64,000 nt of DNA from MedAcidi-G1 sp002294285 (GTDB lineage Bacteria > Actinomycetota > Acidimicrobiia > Acidimicrobiales > MedAcidi-G1). The stretch lies in contig CAXEUY010000008.1 of NCBI GenBank assembly GCA_963999645.1, positions 36,514-100,513 on the forward strand, in the 5' to 3' direction. Of this stretch, positions 8,299 through 18,073 are shown piece by piece. The notes under the pieces were generated by a model, which did no database searches, had not been told where the DNA came from, and was given only the letters and a program-made list of their open reading frames with translations. Made by a program: the position numbers and the translations under genes. The number at the start of each line of letters is the position of its first letter. Within the stretch, counting starts at the first letter, position 1.

Positions 8299-10020
8299 TT
8301 ATGCGTTTAAAGCTCGTTGAGAGATGATTTTTTCAACAAGAAAATCTGTTATTTTGTCAACTTCGATTTCATTTGAGGTTTTTTCTGAATCGGACCGTTC
8401 TAAAAGTTCGACGATTCCGTTTTCTAAACCCCGCGGTCCTATGGTCACCCGAAGAGGTATTCCAATCAATTCTGCATCAGCAAATTTAACACCAGGTCTT
8501 TCGTCTCGATCATCAATCAAAACATCGATTCCTTTGTCGTTTAGATCTTCATAAATCTGATTTGCGATTTCCTTAGAGTTTTCATCATCGGTTTTCACAA
8601 CCGTTAACACAACTTCATAAGGAGCCACACTCATAGGCCAAATCAGTCCGGCTTCATCACAGCATGTTTCCGCTATAGCAGCCATAGCTCGCCCAACACC
8701 TATTCCGTAAGAACCCATGGTGGGAGTTTGCGAGTTGCCTTCTGAGTCGAGCACGCTTACACCCATCGCTTCAGCATATTTTTGACCGAGTTTGAAAATA
8801 TGACCTGCTTCAATACAGCGTGCGACTCTTAGGGGTTCTGAACAAGATGGACATCCTTCTCCGTCAGCTATCGCCCTCATATCAACCCATTGGTCGACTC
8901 TTATATCTCTTTCTACATTTACACCTGACAGATGGAAATCATCTTCATTCGCACCTGTAGTCATAGCAGAACGTCCTTTAAGCGCTGGGTCAGCAAAAAT
9001 GGTAATTCCATCCACCCCAACTGCACCTAGGCTCCCAGGGGACGCACCTAGGGCTTTTTTTATAGCGTCTTCATCAGCAGGAAGTATTTCCATTGAAGAA
9101 GTGGCATCACAAAATTTTTGTTCCTGGAACTGGTGATCGCCCCTCAAAAGAAGGAGCGAAAGGTTGCCATCGACCATGTATACGAGGGTTTTTATCTGGT
9201 GTTCAGGAGGGTGTCCTATAGACGATAAAGCTTCGATAGTACGAATACCTGGTGTATCGAACTTTTCTATTTTTTCACTCTCTTCGCGGTTTTCGACATT
9301 TGGAAGTGATGAAGTAGCGCGCTCCACATTTGCTGAATACCCACAGGAATTGCATATAGCCACATCGTCTTCCCCTGCAGGAGACTCAACCATAAACTCT
9401 ACTGAGTCGCTTCCGCCCATTGCCCCTGAAGACGCTTGAACAGGAATTGCTTTCAGACCTAAACGTGAAAAAATGCGCTCATAAGCTAAATGATGGAGGT
9501 TAAATGACTTGTCTAAGCCAGCATCGTCGATGTCTATCGAATAAGAATCCTTCATGTCGAATTCTCGTACCCTTAAAAGTCCTGATTTAGGCCTTGGTTC
9601 ATCTCTGAACTTGGTTTGTATCTGGTACCACATTTGTGGAAGGTCACGATACGAAGACAGTTCAAGAGCGACAGTCGCAATAACCTCCTCGTGTGTCATT
9701 CCGAGAACTTGGTCAGCGTCTTTTCGATCCGTGAATTTAAACAGATTTTCTCCCATTGCATCCAAACGACCGGATTTCTCCCAAATGCTAGTTGGGTGTA
9801 CGGCGGGGAGCATCACTTCTTGAGCACCAATTGCATCCATCTCTTCTCGAAGGATTTGTGCGATTTTTTTGCTTACTCTCCACGCGAGAGGAAGCATTGA
9901 ATAGTGCCCAGACTGTAATTGGCGTATGAATCCACCGCGAATCAATAATTTGTGACTCACTGCTTCGGCTTCAGCCGGTGCTTCACGCAGAGTGGGAGCA
10001 AAAAGAGATGTCCAGCGCAA
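8299..10020 (-). CDS. proS: Prolyl-tRNA synthetase (bacterial type)
   Basis: The 573-residue class II aminoacyl-tRNA synthetase charges tRNA-Pro. Class II motifs are visible: motif 1 near YSMLPLAWRVSKKIAQILREEMD, motif 2 near TKFRDEPRPKSGLLRVREFDMKD and motif 3 near YGIGVGRAMAAIAE. The editing (INS) domain occupies roughly residues 225-400 and the C-terminal anticodon-binding domain starts near 465. Length matches the bacterial (E. coli-like) form, not the eukaryotic-like one. A matching tRNA-Pro(TGG) lies about 4.5 kb away. Confidence 0.96.
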   Translation of the reverse strand: MRWTSLFAPTLREAPAEAEAVSHKLLIRGGFIRQLQSGHYSMLPLAWRVSKKIAQILREEMDAIGAQEVMLPAVHPTSIWEKSGRLDAMGENLFKFTDRKDADQVLGMTHEEVIATVALELSSYRDLPQMWYQIQTKFRDEPRPKSGLLRVREFDMKDSYSIDIDDAGLDKSFNLHHLAYERIFSRLGLKAIPVQASSGAMGGSDSVEFMVESPAGEDDVAICNSCGYSANVERATSSLPNVENREESEKIEKFDTPGIRTIEALSSIGHPPEHQIKTLVYMVDGNLSLLLLRGDHQFQEQKFCDATSSMEILPADEDAIKKALGASPGSLGAVGVDGITIFADPALKGRSAMTTGANEDDFHLSGVNVERDIRVDQWVDMRAIADGEGCPSCSEPLRVARCIEAGHIFKLGQKYAEAMGVSVLDSEGNSQTPTMGSYGIGVGRAMAAIAETCCDEAGLIWPMSVAPYEVVLTVVKTDDENSKEIANQIYEDLNDKGIDVLIDDRDERPGVKFADAELIGIPLRVTIGPRGLENGIVELLERSDSEKTSNEIEVDKITDFLVEKIISQRALNA

Positions 10021-10113
10021 TTGAGAACTTTCCTATAGGTTTTTATTACACCAATATCCTAGATGATTTCGCTCGACGTAGTTGAATTATTAATTAGCTG
10101 ACAGAATCAATGT

Positions 10114-11361
10114 ATGAGTGAAATTAATTTAGAAGAAATTAAAGTTGAACTGTCTGATTGGATTAAGGACAACTGGGATCCGGAAATAACGGTTTCAGAA
10201 TGGTGGAAGCGACTCTCAGACGCAGGATGGTCTGCAACTTCTTTACCTGAAGAAGCAGGAGGTAAAGGGTGGAATCGCTCTGAAACAGGAATGGTAACTT
10301 CCACTTTATTTTCACACGATGTAGTCGGACCTCCTACAGGACTCGGAATGATGTTAGCGGCACCGACAATTGCAATACATGGAAACCCTGATCAGATCGA
10401 AAGGTTAATACCTCCAATCATCGACGGATCAATTGCTTGGTGTCAGTTATTTTCAGAACCAGGTGCCGGTTCAGATTTGGCGGGACTTCAAACTCGGGCA
10501 GTCAAAGATGGAGATGAGTGGATAATCACAGGGCAAAAAGTTTGGACGTCTGGTGGTCATTTGGCCGAGAAGGGCATGCTTATTGCCCGTACTGATATAG
10601 ACGCTCCTAAGCATCAGGGAATAACATATTTCGCTTTCGATATGGATCAGCCAGGCGTTGAAGTTAGACCACTCAAAGAGATGACTGGTCGTGCTTTATT
10701 TAATGAGGTTTTTATTGATGAGGCGAGAGTTTCTAATGATGACGTGATTGGTGGAATTGGAAACGGTTGGGCAGTGGCTAACACTACGTTGATGGTTGAA
10801 CGCTCAAGTCTGGGAAGTGGAGGACCTCAACCTGTAGTAGTTCCCGCAGGTGGAAAAGCCGGACGTCTAGACAGGAAAGTTGGAGATTTTGTTTTAGGTG
10901 TAGACGGGAATGTTGAAACTGACGGAGGGCGTGGTTTAGACATCAGATGGCTTTCTGACCTAGCTAAAAAAGTCGGATCAGCTAGCGATCCCGTTGTTAG
11001 ACAAGAGATTGTAAAACTTCACATATTGGGCGAAGTGAACCGCTTAAATATGTTGAGAGCGAAAGCGGGAGGAAGTCGAACTGGGGCTGAGGGAAATCTA
11101 GCAAAATTAGCTATGAGCGAACTTGTCCGTAGAAGCAGAGATGTAGGAAATTTGATTATTGGAGCCGACGGAATGTTAAGTAGTTCTGCAAGTTCTTTTG
11201 ATGGAAGGGTTCAAGAGGCAACAATTTTCAGCCCAGCACCATCAATCTATGGAGGCACAGATCAGGTCCAAAGAAATATAGTTGGAGAACGAGTTTTAGG
11301 TTTGCCAAAAGAACCAGGTCCAAGCAAAGAAACTCCTTTTAAAGAGTTGCTTCAGAATTAA
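10114..11361 (+). CDS. Acyl-CoA dehydrogenase family protein
   Basis: The 415-residue flavoenzyme shows the acyl-CoA dehydrogenase core: WCQLFSEPGAGSDLAGLQTRA (FAD/substrate segment, about 110-130), WIITGQKVWTSGG, and the C-terminal YGGTDQVQRNIVGERVLGLPKEPG. A catalytic glutamate is not at the usual C-terminal position and I could not place it. Many actinobacterial paralogues act on steroid or branched acyl-CoAs. Its last four bases (TTAA) are shared with the stop codon of the convergent hydrolase gene. Confidence 0.88.
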   Translation: MSEINLEEIKVELSDWIKDNWDPEITVSEWWKRLSDAGWSATSLPEEAGGKGWNRSETGMVTSTLFSHDVVGPPTGLGMMLAAPTIAIHGNPDQIERLIPPIIDGSIAWCQLFSEPGAGSDLAGLQTRAVKDGDEWIITGQKVWTSGGHLAEKGMLIARTDIDAPKHQGITYFAFDMDQPGVEVRPLKEMTGRALFNEVFIDEARVSNDDVIGGIGNGWAVANTTLMVERSSLGSGGPQPVVVPAGGKAGRLDRKVGDFVLGVDGNVETDGGRGLDIRWLSDLAKKVGSASDPVVRQEIVKLHILGEVNRLNMLRAKAGGSRTGAEGNLAKLAMSELVRRSRDVGNLIIGADGMLSSSASSFDGRVQEATIFSPAPSIYGGTDQVQRNIVGERVLGLPKEPGPSKETPFKELLQN

Positions 11362-12167
11362 TTACGTATATTCGAAAATCCATCAAATAAGACTTGACGA
11401 ACCTTTTTAGGTGCCTCCGTCATGGACATGTGACCCACTCCACTTAGTTCTATGACAGTTGGTTCCGCTAGCGCATCAATAAGTGGTTGAGCGGAGCGCC
11501 TTGGTGTCATCTTGTCTTTGGTGCCGAGGATTAAAGTCGTAGGGCAGTTTACTTTTTGGGCTTTTTCAAGAGTCTCTTCATAGGTTGAACATATTGAAAG
11601 ATCAAGACTTAGGATGCCGGGTTTCGAGTTTTCAACTACTGCTGTTGCGCCTCCAATCATCCACAACCCAGGAGTAGGGTTACCTCCAAGATGCTGATCT
11701 GGCCCATGACCCCAGCCAGCTATGAAGCTGGCTCCTTTAGGCAAGTTGTCATCAGCGGCAGCTTGCAAGTCAGGATGTACTGGCATCGCAGCAGCTACAG
11801 CAATCAAAGTAGTTGAAAGAACAGAATCAGGGTGATTGGCTGCAGTCGCTAAAGCAATAAACGAACCCATTGAATGTCCAACTATGTGAGCAGGACCTCC
11901 GAGACGATCTATAACTTTTGAAACCCAATCAGCCATTTCATCAATTGTTTCTAATGGGGGTCCTGCACTTTCGCCATGAGCTGGAAGATCTACAGCGAAA
12001 CACCTAAACCCGTGATGGGACAGAAAACGGGTTTGTTGAAACCATACTGTTCTGTCCATGCCCGCACCATGAATTAGAATTACTAGCGGGTCATTCTCAT
12101 TCATATCTTCAATGTCAATGCCACCATTGGCCGCACTAAAATGACTGTCTGCGAGATCGATAATCAT
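11358..12167 (-). CDS. Alpha/beta hydrolase
   Basis: The 269-residue alpha/beta-hydrolase has the oxyanion HG motif ILIHGAGMDRTVW (about 31-43), the nucleophile elbow GHSMGS at about 95-100 (Ser nucleophile), an acidic residue after LILGTKDKMTP and a late histidine in SGVGHMSMTEAP. It could be an esterase or C-C hydrolase; the substrate is unknown. It begins 6 nt after the end of the metY gene on the same strand, so it is probably the second gene of that transcript. Confidence 0.85.
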   Translation of the reverse strand: MIIDLADSHFSAANGGIDIEDMNENDPLVILIHGAGMDRTVWFQQTRFLSHHGFRCFAVDLPAHGESAGPPLETIDEMADWVSKVIDRLGGPAHIVGHSMGSFIALATAANHPDSVLSTTLIAVAAAMPVHPDLQAAADDNLPKGASFIAGWGHGPDQHLGGNPTPGLWMIGGATAVVENSKPGILSLDLSICSTYEETLEKAQKVNCPTTLILGTKDKMTPRRSAQPLIDALAEPTVIELSGVGHMSMTEAPKKVRQVLFDGFSNIRN

Positions 12168-12173
12168 GATGTT

Positions 12174-13466
12174 TTAACGTTGAGAAGCTTTGAGAGCTCT
12201 ATCTAGATCAGCGCATATATCATCCGGGTCTTCAAGGCCAACAGAAACCCGAACAAGATCCTCACCAATTCCAGCTGCAGAAAGGTCCTCTGCACTCATT
12301 TGTTGATGAGTAGTAGAAGCAGGATGTATCACCAATGTTTTAGCATCTCCGACATTTGCCAGGTGAGAAGCTAACTCAACAGATTCGATAAATTTTCTCC
12401 CAGCTTCACGACCACCAGCAATTCCGAAACTAAGTATTGCACCTGAACCTTTTGTGTATAAACGTTTTGCCAATTCGTGATCAGGGTGGCTTGGATGATC
12501 TGGGTGTCTTATCCATTCAACAGCATCATGCTTATCTAAAAGGTCAATAACACTATGGGTGTTTGAAACGTGCTTCTGCATGCGTAAAGGAAGCGTCTCG
12601 ATTCCCTGCAGTATGTAGAAGGCGTTAGCGGGACTCATACAAGCTCCGAAATCTTTAAGACCCTCCGACCTTGCCCTCATTGAAAGAGCCTGTGGACCGA
12701 ATTCATCTGTGAAAACAATTCCGTGGTAACCGTCATACGGCTCAGAAAGGGTAGGAAATTTGCCGGAAGCGGCCCAATCGAAACGACCCCCATCAACAAC
12801 AGCTCCTCCTATAGCGATACCGTGACCGCCTAAGAACTTGGTTAGAGAATGAATTACGACATCCGCACCATGTTCGATCGGACGGATCAGGTAAGGTGTG
12901 GCAAAAGTTGCGTCAACGACTAGAGGCACTCCAATACTGTGAGCAGCATCCGCAATTGCTTGAATATCTAAAACTTCTATTCCCGGATTGCCCAGAACTT
13001 CCGCATAAAACAATTTTGTATCTTCAGTAGCTGCGTCAAGAAAATTTTTCGGATTGTGTGGATCAACAAAAGTTGTTGAGATTCCAAATCTAGGCATAGT
13101 AAAAGTCATCATGTTGTGACTGCCACCATAAAGATTTTGACTTGAGACTATATGATCACCAGAATCCAAAAGAGTTGCTACTGCCAGGTGAAATGCAGCC
13201 ATGCCACTCGAAGTGCATACCGCTCCGACTCCACCTTCAAGTGCAGCGATTCTCTCTTCGAGAACAGCAACTGTCGGATTGGAGATTCTGGTGTATATAT
13301 GTCCGCCTGCCTCAAGGTTGTAAAGAGCCGCTGCCTCATCTACAGAGTCGAAGACATAAGAGGTTGTCTGATATATGGGAACAGCTCTCGAACCGGTAAC
13401 AGGATCCGGTCTTTGACCAGCATGTAGAGACTGAGTGTCAAATTTATGAGCATCTGGTTCAACCAT
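12174..13466 (-). CDS. metY: O-acetylhomoserine sulfhydrylase / PLP-dependent Cys/Met metabolism enzyme
   Basis: The 430-residue enzyme starts FDTQSLHAGQRPDPVTGSRAVPIYQTTS, the hallmark of O-acetylhomoserine (thiol)-lyase. The PLP lysine is in HSLTKFLGGHG (about residue 207) and the cofactor aspartate in PLVVDATFATPYL. It makes homocysteine from O-acetylhomoserine and sulfide, giving direct-sulfhydrylation methionine synthesis. The alternative is a cystathionine gamma-synthase-type paralogue, but the length and N-terminus favour MetY. A small inverted repeat at 13491-13504 lies in its divergent promoter region. Confidence 0.92.
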   Translation of the reverse strand: MVEPDAHKFDTQSLHAGQRPDPVTGSRAVPIYQTTSYVFDSVDEAAALYNLEAGGHIYTRISNPTVAVLEERIAALEGGVGAVCTSSGMAAFHLAVATLLDSGDHIVSSQNLYGGSHNMMTFTMPRFGISTTFVDPHNPKNFLDAATEDTKLFYAEVLGNPGIEVLDIQAIADAAHSIGVPLVVDATFATPYLIRPIEHGADVVIHSLTKFLGGHGIAIGGAVVDGGRFDWAASGKFPTLSEPYDGYHGIVFTDEFGPQALSMRARSEGLKDFGACMSPANAFYILQGIETLPLRMQKHVSNTHSVIDLLDKHDAVEWIRHPDHPSHPDHELAKRLYTKGSGAILSFGIAGGREAGRKFIESVELASHLANVGDAKTLVIHPASTTHQQMSAEDLSAAGIGEDLVRVSVGLEDPDDICADLDRALKASQR

Positions 13467-13490
13467 GTATTCAAGGCTACGCAGTAGTAA

Positions 13491-13504
13491 GCATTTACAA
13501 ATGC
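13491..13504. promoter_or_regulatory. Short inverted repeat in the metY/dehydrogenase divergent spacer
   Basis: The sequence GCATTT-AC-AAATGC forms 6-bp perfect arms around a 2-nt centre in the 106-bp spacer between the divergent metY gene (start 13466) and dehydrogenase gene (start 13573). Position and symmetry fit a dimeric repressor site, but no cognate regulator is encoded nearby and short repeats of this kind occur by chance. Confidence 0.3.
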
Positions 13505-13572
13505 CTGTGAGCGACTAAGTTGCAAATATTAATGTTTTTATTTACAGAGAATTTTAAATAGAAGGTAAAGAG

Positions 13573-14526
13573 ATGAAAATTGGTTTCATAGGTTGCGGTA
13601 ATGTCGGCGGAAAACTCTCTTATAGTTTGCTGAGAAACGGCTTTGATCTAATGGTCAGAGACTTAGACAAAAAAGTTGCCCAACCACTCTTGAATGAAGG
13701 CGCAAATTGGGCTGAGTCGCCGAAACAAGTCGCTGAAACATGTGATGTGATTATCACATGTTTACCTTCGCCGAAAGCATGCAAAGAGGTAATGGAGGCT
13801 CCTGATGGTGTATTGGCAGGACTTTCAGAGGGAAAAGTATGGATGGAAATGAGCACTACTGATGAAACTGAAGTTCGACGTATAGGTAAATTGGTTGAAG
13901 ATACCGGCGCTTACCCAGCAGATTGTCCAGTTTCAGGAGGATGCCACAGGGCAGCAACAGGAAACATCTCAATCTTCGTTGGTGGGGAAAGAGAAGCTTT
14001 TGAAAAAATCTTTCCAATAGTTTCAGCTATGGGCAGAAACATACTGCATACAGGTCCTCTGGGTTCAGCTTCAGTATTGAAAGTTTTGACTAATTATCTT
14101 GCTAGCGCGAATTTAGTTTCTCTCGCTGAAGCCTTAACAACAGCCTCAGCAGCAGGAATGGACTTGAACACCACTTATGAGGCAATCCGGATTTCTTCCG
14201 GTAATTCATTTGTTCACGAAACAGAAAGTCAGGTGATATTGAATGGAAGTCGCAACATCAATTTCACCATGGATTTGGTAGTAAAAGATGTCAGCCTTTT
14301 TGATCAGATTGCCAAGAAACACGAAGTGCCCCTTGAACTTTCGCCGATGCTCGTAAAAATTTTTGAAGATGGAATGGACCGGTACGGGGAAAGAGAATGG
14401 TCATCGAACATAATAAGAAGACTTGAAGATGCAACCTCTATAGATGTGAGAGCTCCTGGGTTTCCAGAGGAGATGACTTGCGATGAGGAAGAAGTTCCAG
14501 GTCAAGAAGTAATCCCAAAACGTTAA
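13573..14526 (+). CDS. NAD(P)-dependent beta-hydroxyacid dehydrogenase (3-hydroxyisobutyrate dehydrogenase family)
   Basis: The 317-residue protein opens with a Rossmann fingerprint KIGFIGCGNVGGKLSYSLL. It carries the substrate-binding DCPVSGGCHRAATG motif (about 116-129) and the catalytic-lysine helix KVLTNYLASANLVSLAEAL (lysine near residue 174). These are the hallmarks of the 3-hydroxyisobutyrate/tartronate semialdehyde/glyoxylate reductase family. The usual second glycine-rich residue of the family is Cys in SGGCH. The MDR reductase gene follows after 11 nt, so the pair likely forms an operon. Confidence 0.87.
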   Translation: MKIGFIGCGNVGGKLSYSLLRNGFDLMVRDLDKKVAQPLLNEGANWAESPKQVAETCDVIITCLPSPKACKEVMEAPDGVLAGLSEGKVWMEMSTTDETEVRRIGKLVEDTGAYPADCPVSGGCHRAATGNISIFVGGEREAFEKIFPIVSAMGRNILHTGPLGSASVLKVLTNYLASANLVSLAEALTTASAAGMDLNTTYEAIRISSGNSFVHETESQVILNGSRNINFTMDLVVKDVSLFDQIAKKHEVPLELSPMLVKIFEDGMDRYGEREWSSNIIRRLEDATSIDVRAPGFPEEMTCDEEEVPGQEVIPKR

Positions 14527-14537
14527 GGAAATTTAGA

Positions 14538-15632
14538 TTGAACGAGATACCAAAGGTGATGAAGGGCGTTCAACTGACTGGTAACGGAGGTCCTGAAAAA
14601 CTTTCTTTTCGTGACGACATTCCCACTCCAGAGATTAACGAAGAAGAGGTATTGATTGAAGTCAAAGCCTGTGGGATGAATAATACTGACATCAATACAA
14701 GAGTCGGATGGTATTCGAAGTCAGTTGCCGCGGCGACTTCAAATGAAGGTTTTTCAAACATTGAAGATGAAAACACCTGGGGAGGGGAGAGTCTGTCTTT
14801 TCCTAGAATTCAAGGCGCAGATCCATGTGGTGTGGTTGTTGCAGCCGGAAATGACACAAATCAAGAACTCATAGGAACACGTGTCATCGTCGATCCTTGT
14901 ATAAGAGACCCAAAGTCAAAAAACTGGAGAGAAAACGCGAAATATCTAGGAAGTGAAATAGACGGTGGGTTCGCACAATATTGTGCCGTCCCATCTAGAA
15001 ATGCTCATCCGGTTAATTCAGAAATGACAGATATAGAACTAGCATCTTTCCCATGTTCATGGGCCACAGCAGAACACATGCTTACACGGTCGCGCTTGGA
15101 GAAGGGTCAGACAGTTGTTGTGACTGGAGCATCAGGAGGAGTTGGCACCGCACTGATACAACTCGCCAAACTTCGTGAAGCTACCGTCATAGCTGTCACC
15201 AGCACAGAAAAATTCGATTCAATAAAAAGATGTGGCGCAGATTTGCTTTTAGATCGCAATGAACACGATCTGAAAAATAAGATTCTTGAGTTAGGACATG
15301 GACCTATAGATGTTCTTGCAGATGTAGCGGGCGGAAATAATTTCGCAGAACTATTTGAGACAATAGGTAAAGGCGGATGTTACACAACTGCAGGAGCAAT
15401 TGCAGGACCAATAGTTGAACTAGATTTAAGAATTCTGTATTTGAACGATTTAGAGATGCATGGATGCACTGTTTACGACCCTTCTGTTTTCAAGGCGTTA
15501 ATCGGATACATAGAAGAGGAGAAAGTCGCTCCAATGGTAGGAGGAGTTTTCGACCTGCAAGACATCAATTCAGCACAAGAAGAATTTTCTAAAAAACAAC
15601 ATGTCGGAGCTATGGTTCTCAAAGTTGATTGA
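14538..15632 (+). CDS. Medium-chain (zinc-type/quinone reductase-like) alcohol dehydrogenase
   Basis: The 364-residue MDR protein has the N-terminal GroES-like domain (VLIEVKACGMNNTDINTR, then PRIQGADPCGVVVAAG) and the nucleotide-binding motif VVVTGASGGVGTALIQLAKLR near 195-216. The catalytic-zinc ligands are only partly conserved (Cys in KACGMNNTD, but no GHE), so it may be a zinc-independent quinone oxidoreductase or enoyl reductase. The TTG start at 14538 is supported by TAAGGAA 8 nt upstream. It follows the hydroxyacid dehydrogenase by 11 nt. Confidence 0.85.
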   Translation: MNEIPKVMKGVQLTGNGGPEKLSFRDDIPTPEINEEEVLIEVKACGMNNTDINTRVGWYSKSVAAATSNEGFSNIEDENTWGGESLSFPRIQGADPCGVVVAAGNDTNQELIGTRVIVDPCIRDPKSKNWRENAKYLGSEIDGGFAQYCAVPSRNAHPVNSEMTDIELASFPCSWATAEHMLTRSRLEKGQTVVVTGASGGVGTALIQLAKLREATVIAVTSTEKFDSIKRCGADLLLDRNEHDLKNKILELGHGPIDVLADVAGGNNFAELFETIGKGGCYTTAGAIAGPIVELDLRILYLNDLEMHGCTVYDPSVFKALIGYIEEEKVAPMVGGVFDLQDINSAQEEFSKKQHVGAMVLKVD

Positions 15633-15635
15633 GAG

Positions 15636-17204
15636 CTAGTTTATTCCCCGTTCTTTACCCTCCCAGTAAGGCGCCCTCAGCTCTCTCTTTAGAACTTTCA
15701 TAGCACCACTCAAAGGTAAGGGTTCCTCTCTGAACTCCACGCTCTTGGGCACTTTGTACCCCGCGATTGACTCTCTGGCATGGGCAATAAGGTCATCCTC
15801 ACTTGCACTGCCACCAGCTTCGAGAACGACTATGGCATGAACAGCTTCACCCCATGTGTCGTCAGGAATTCCGATAACAGCTACTTGCGCAACTGCTGGA
15901 TGACTTGAAATAGCGTTCTCAACCTCAGAAGAATAAACATTTTCTCCGCCTGTAACTATCATGTCCTTGACCCGATCGACCAAGAACAGGTAACCATCTT
16001 CATCGAAATAGCCTGCATCACCAGTGTGGTACCAGCCATTAGCAAAAACTTCATCAGTTGCTTCAGGCTTATTCCAATATTCGGTCATGAAATTGCCGCC
16101 TCGTGCACACACTTCACCAATCTCACCTTGAGGCAGCTCATTCCCATCTTCATCTTGAATAGATACAACAGTTCCTATAACTGGCTTACCAACGCTAGAT
16201 AGTTTTTCACTTTCGAGGAAATGATCATCAGCTCCCAAGATTGTCAAAGTTGAAGAGCTTTCCGTCATTCCATAACCCTGAATTAACTCAACGTCAGGCA
16301 GATCAGAAAATAGTCTTTCCAGAATTTGCCTTGGCATAGGAGATGCCCCATAAATCAGTTGCTTAAGCGATTTAAGACGTGATGGGTTGTATCCTTCCGC
16401 TGCGAGGCACATGCCAATCATTGTTGGGACCATAAGTGTTTGCTCAACTTGGTGAGCTTCCATAAGAGCCATAGCCCCCTCCGGGTCGAACATTGGGATG
16501 AAAACAACATTTCCTCCCGAGTAAGGAGGAGCCAACACTCCTGTCATTGAAGCAGCATGAAACATCGGAGTTTGCATCAGATATGAAGAGACCTCGAATC
16601 CTCCCAGAGCTATGACGCCGTGGTAAAGATTTAGAACTTGCGCTCTTTGACTTATAAGCACGCCTTTTGGGAGACCTGTAGTTCCACCTGTGTACATGAG
16701 CACGACAGGATCATCTTCATCGGGCTCCTCTGGTAAAGAAGGTGAAGAAGACTCCAAAAGGTCTTCGTATTTCAAATCATGTTGGACGTCACCTTCACCT
16801 ATCAAAACAACATGTCTTATGGGGTCATCTTCTCCGAGTTCTTCGCGTGCCGCAGTAATTAGTGGAGCGAAAAACTGGTCGGTAAAAATAACTTCTGTGC
16901 CTGAATCATTAAGAATGTAGGCCAACTCTTTTGGTGCCAAACGAAGGTTCAACGGGTTGATGATTCCAGCGCCCAAGAAAGCAGAATGCCAGAGTTCCAA
17001 AAATTGGTGACTGTTTAAAGCCATTACAGCGAATCGATCTTTTTTACTGACACCAAGCTCAGAAGAGAGACTATTGCATAGACGTAAAACTCGTTCATGA
17101 TGAGTGTCCCAGTCACTCTGATAGGCACCATCGATGATTCCGGTATTTTTTCCAAATTTTTTGATCGCAGGTAGATACAAGCGCGGATAGATAAGTTCTT
17201 TCAT
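15636..17204 (-). CDS. Long-chain/acyl-CoA synthetase (AMP-binding)
   Basis: This ANL ligase (522 residues from the ATG at 17204) carries the P-loop motif VLMYTGGTTGLPKGVL, GYGMTESSS, the hinge region DRVKDMIVTGGENVYSSEVE and a C-terminal catalytic lysine in LPLSGAMKVLKRELR. The motif set is typical of fatty acyl-CoA ligases. A longer reading frame extends to 17240, but the ATG at 17204 (MKELIYPRL) better matches family N-termini. It converges 3 nt from the MDR reductase gene. Distinct from the ligase at 3890, it is the second ANL enzyme in the window. Confidence 0.87.
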   Translation of the reverse strand: MKELIYPRLYLPAIKKFGKNTGIIDGAYQSDWDTHHERVLRLCNSLSSELGVSKKDRFAVMALNSHQFLELWHSAFLGAGIINPLNLRLAPKELAYILNDSGTEVIFTDQFFAPLITAAREELGEDDPIRHVVLIGEGDVQHDLKYEDLLESSSPSLPEEPDEDDPVVLMYTGGTTGLPKGVLISQRAQVLNLYHGVIALGGFEVSSYLMQTPMFHAASMTGVLAPPYSGGNVVFIPMFDPEGAMALMEAHQVEQTLMVPTMIGMCLAAEGYNPSRLKSLKQLIYGASPMPRQILERLFSDLPDVELIQGYGMTESSSTLTILGADDHFLESEKLSSVGKPVIGTVVSIQDEDGNELPQGEIGEVCARGGNFMTEYWNKPEATDEVFANGWYHTGDAGYFDEDGYLFLVDRVKDMIVTGGENVYSSEVENAISSHPAVAQVAVIGIPDDTWGEAVHAIVVLEAGGSASEDDLIAHARESIAGYKVPKSVEFREEPLPLSGAMKVLKRELRAPYWEGKERGIN

Positions 17205-17311
17205 AAAAAGAAAGTTATCTCTTTTTGTCTCACATAGCACACGGGGCTTCCTTTGACAGAGCTGATTCCATTCGAGTGGTCAACTAAATGACAATTGAGG
17301 GAAAATAAGAG

Positions 17312-18064
17312 ATGCCTCGATCTGTATTTGTACATGAGACAATAGACATAGTTGGACAAGGTCAATACGACTACATGGAACATGTCGCAAAAGAACCTAC
17401 AAATTTCATGCCAGATATGACTTCTCTCCAAGGCTCATTTTTCGTTCTTGGATTTGCCGGAGGAAGGTGGCCGCAAGTGGTGAATATCTGGGACTGTGGA
17501 ACTGATGGTTGGGAAGGATGGGGGAGAAATCTTGACCGTCTCAACTTAAAGCGGAGAAACGCCTTTTATGGGGAATGGTGGGATGAGGCATCCCAGTGGA
17601 GAACCGGCGGCTATGACCGAGTTTGCGCTGGAGTGGAGGGTTCACCATCAACTGAAGAGATAGTGGAGATGGGAATCAGAGGTTCACTTTTCGTCAATGA
17701 AGTTTTTAGCGTTACCCCAGGAGAACAGATAAATTTTCTCAATGAAGTAGTTCGCAAAAGAGTTCCGGTGATGGAAGATTATGGAGTCTTCCCAACGGGA
17801 CTGTGGGAAGTCACGACCAATAGTCATGAAGTAGTGATGATTTGGGCAACAACAGTAGAAAAATGGACTTTGCTTAGAAAAAATTTTGATACAACCAGAG
17901 GTTTGGACGACACCGGCGATGAAGACAGACGACTCTCAGAAAATCAGCAACTCCTTTCTTCTTATGCGGTTAGCGGAGACACACAGCTCATGACTCCGTT
18001 GCCAGGAACTGTCTACGGGCCCTCTGACTGGGAAGAAGCAGATGAGCAAGACTGGTATGAGTAG
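17312..18064 (+). CDS. Conserved hypothetical protein, NIPSNAP/dimeric alpha-beta barrel-like
   Basis: The 250-residue protein begins RSVFVHETIDIVGQGQYDYMEHVA and has two copies of a beta-alpha-beta-beta pattern (about 1-100 and 115-215), including FVNEVFSVTPGEQINFLNEVVRKRVPVMEDYGVFPTGLWEV. This is reminiscent of NIPSNAP or EthD-like dimeric alpha/beta barrels. It is rich in Trp. The C-terminal tail is acidic. No catalytic motif is obvious. It is followed after 9 nt by an AllA-like gene, suggesting an operon for degrading a small organic compound; that is inference. Confidence 0.65.
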   Translation: MPRSVFVHETIDIVGQGQYDYMEHVAKEPTNFMPDMTSLQGSFFVLGFAGGRWPQVVNIWDCGTDGWEGWGRNLDRLNLKRRNAFYGEWWDEASQWRTGGYDRVCAGVEGSPSTEEIVEMGIRGSLFVNEVFSVTPGEQINFLNEVVRKRVPVMEDYGVFPTGLWEVTTNSHEVVMIWATTVEKWTLLRKNFDTTRGLDDTGDEDRRLSENQQLLSSYAVSGDTQLMTPLPGTVYGPSDWEEADEQDWYE

Positions 18065-18073
18065 GTTCATCGT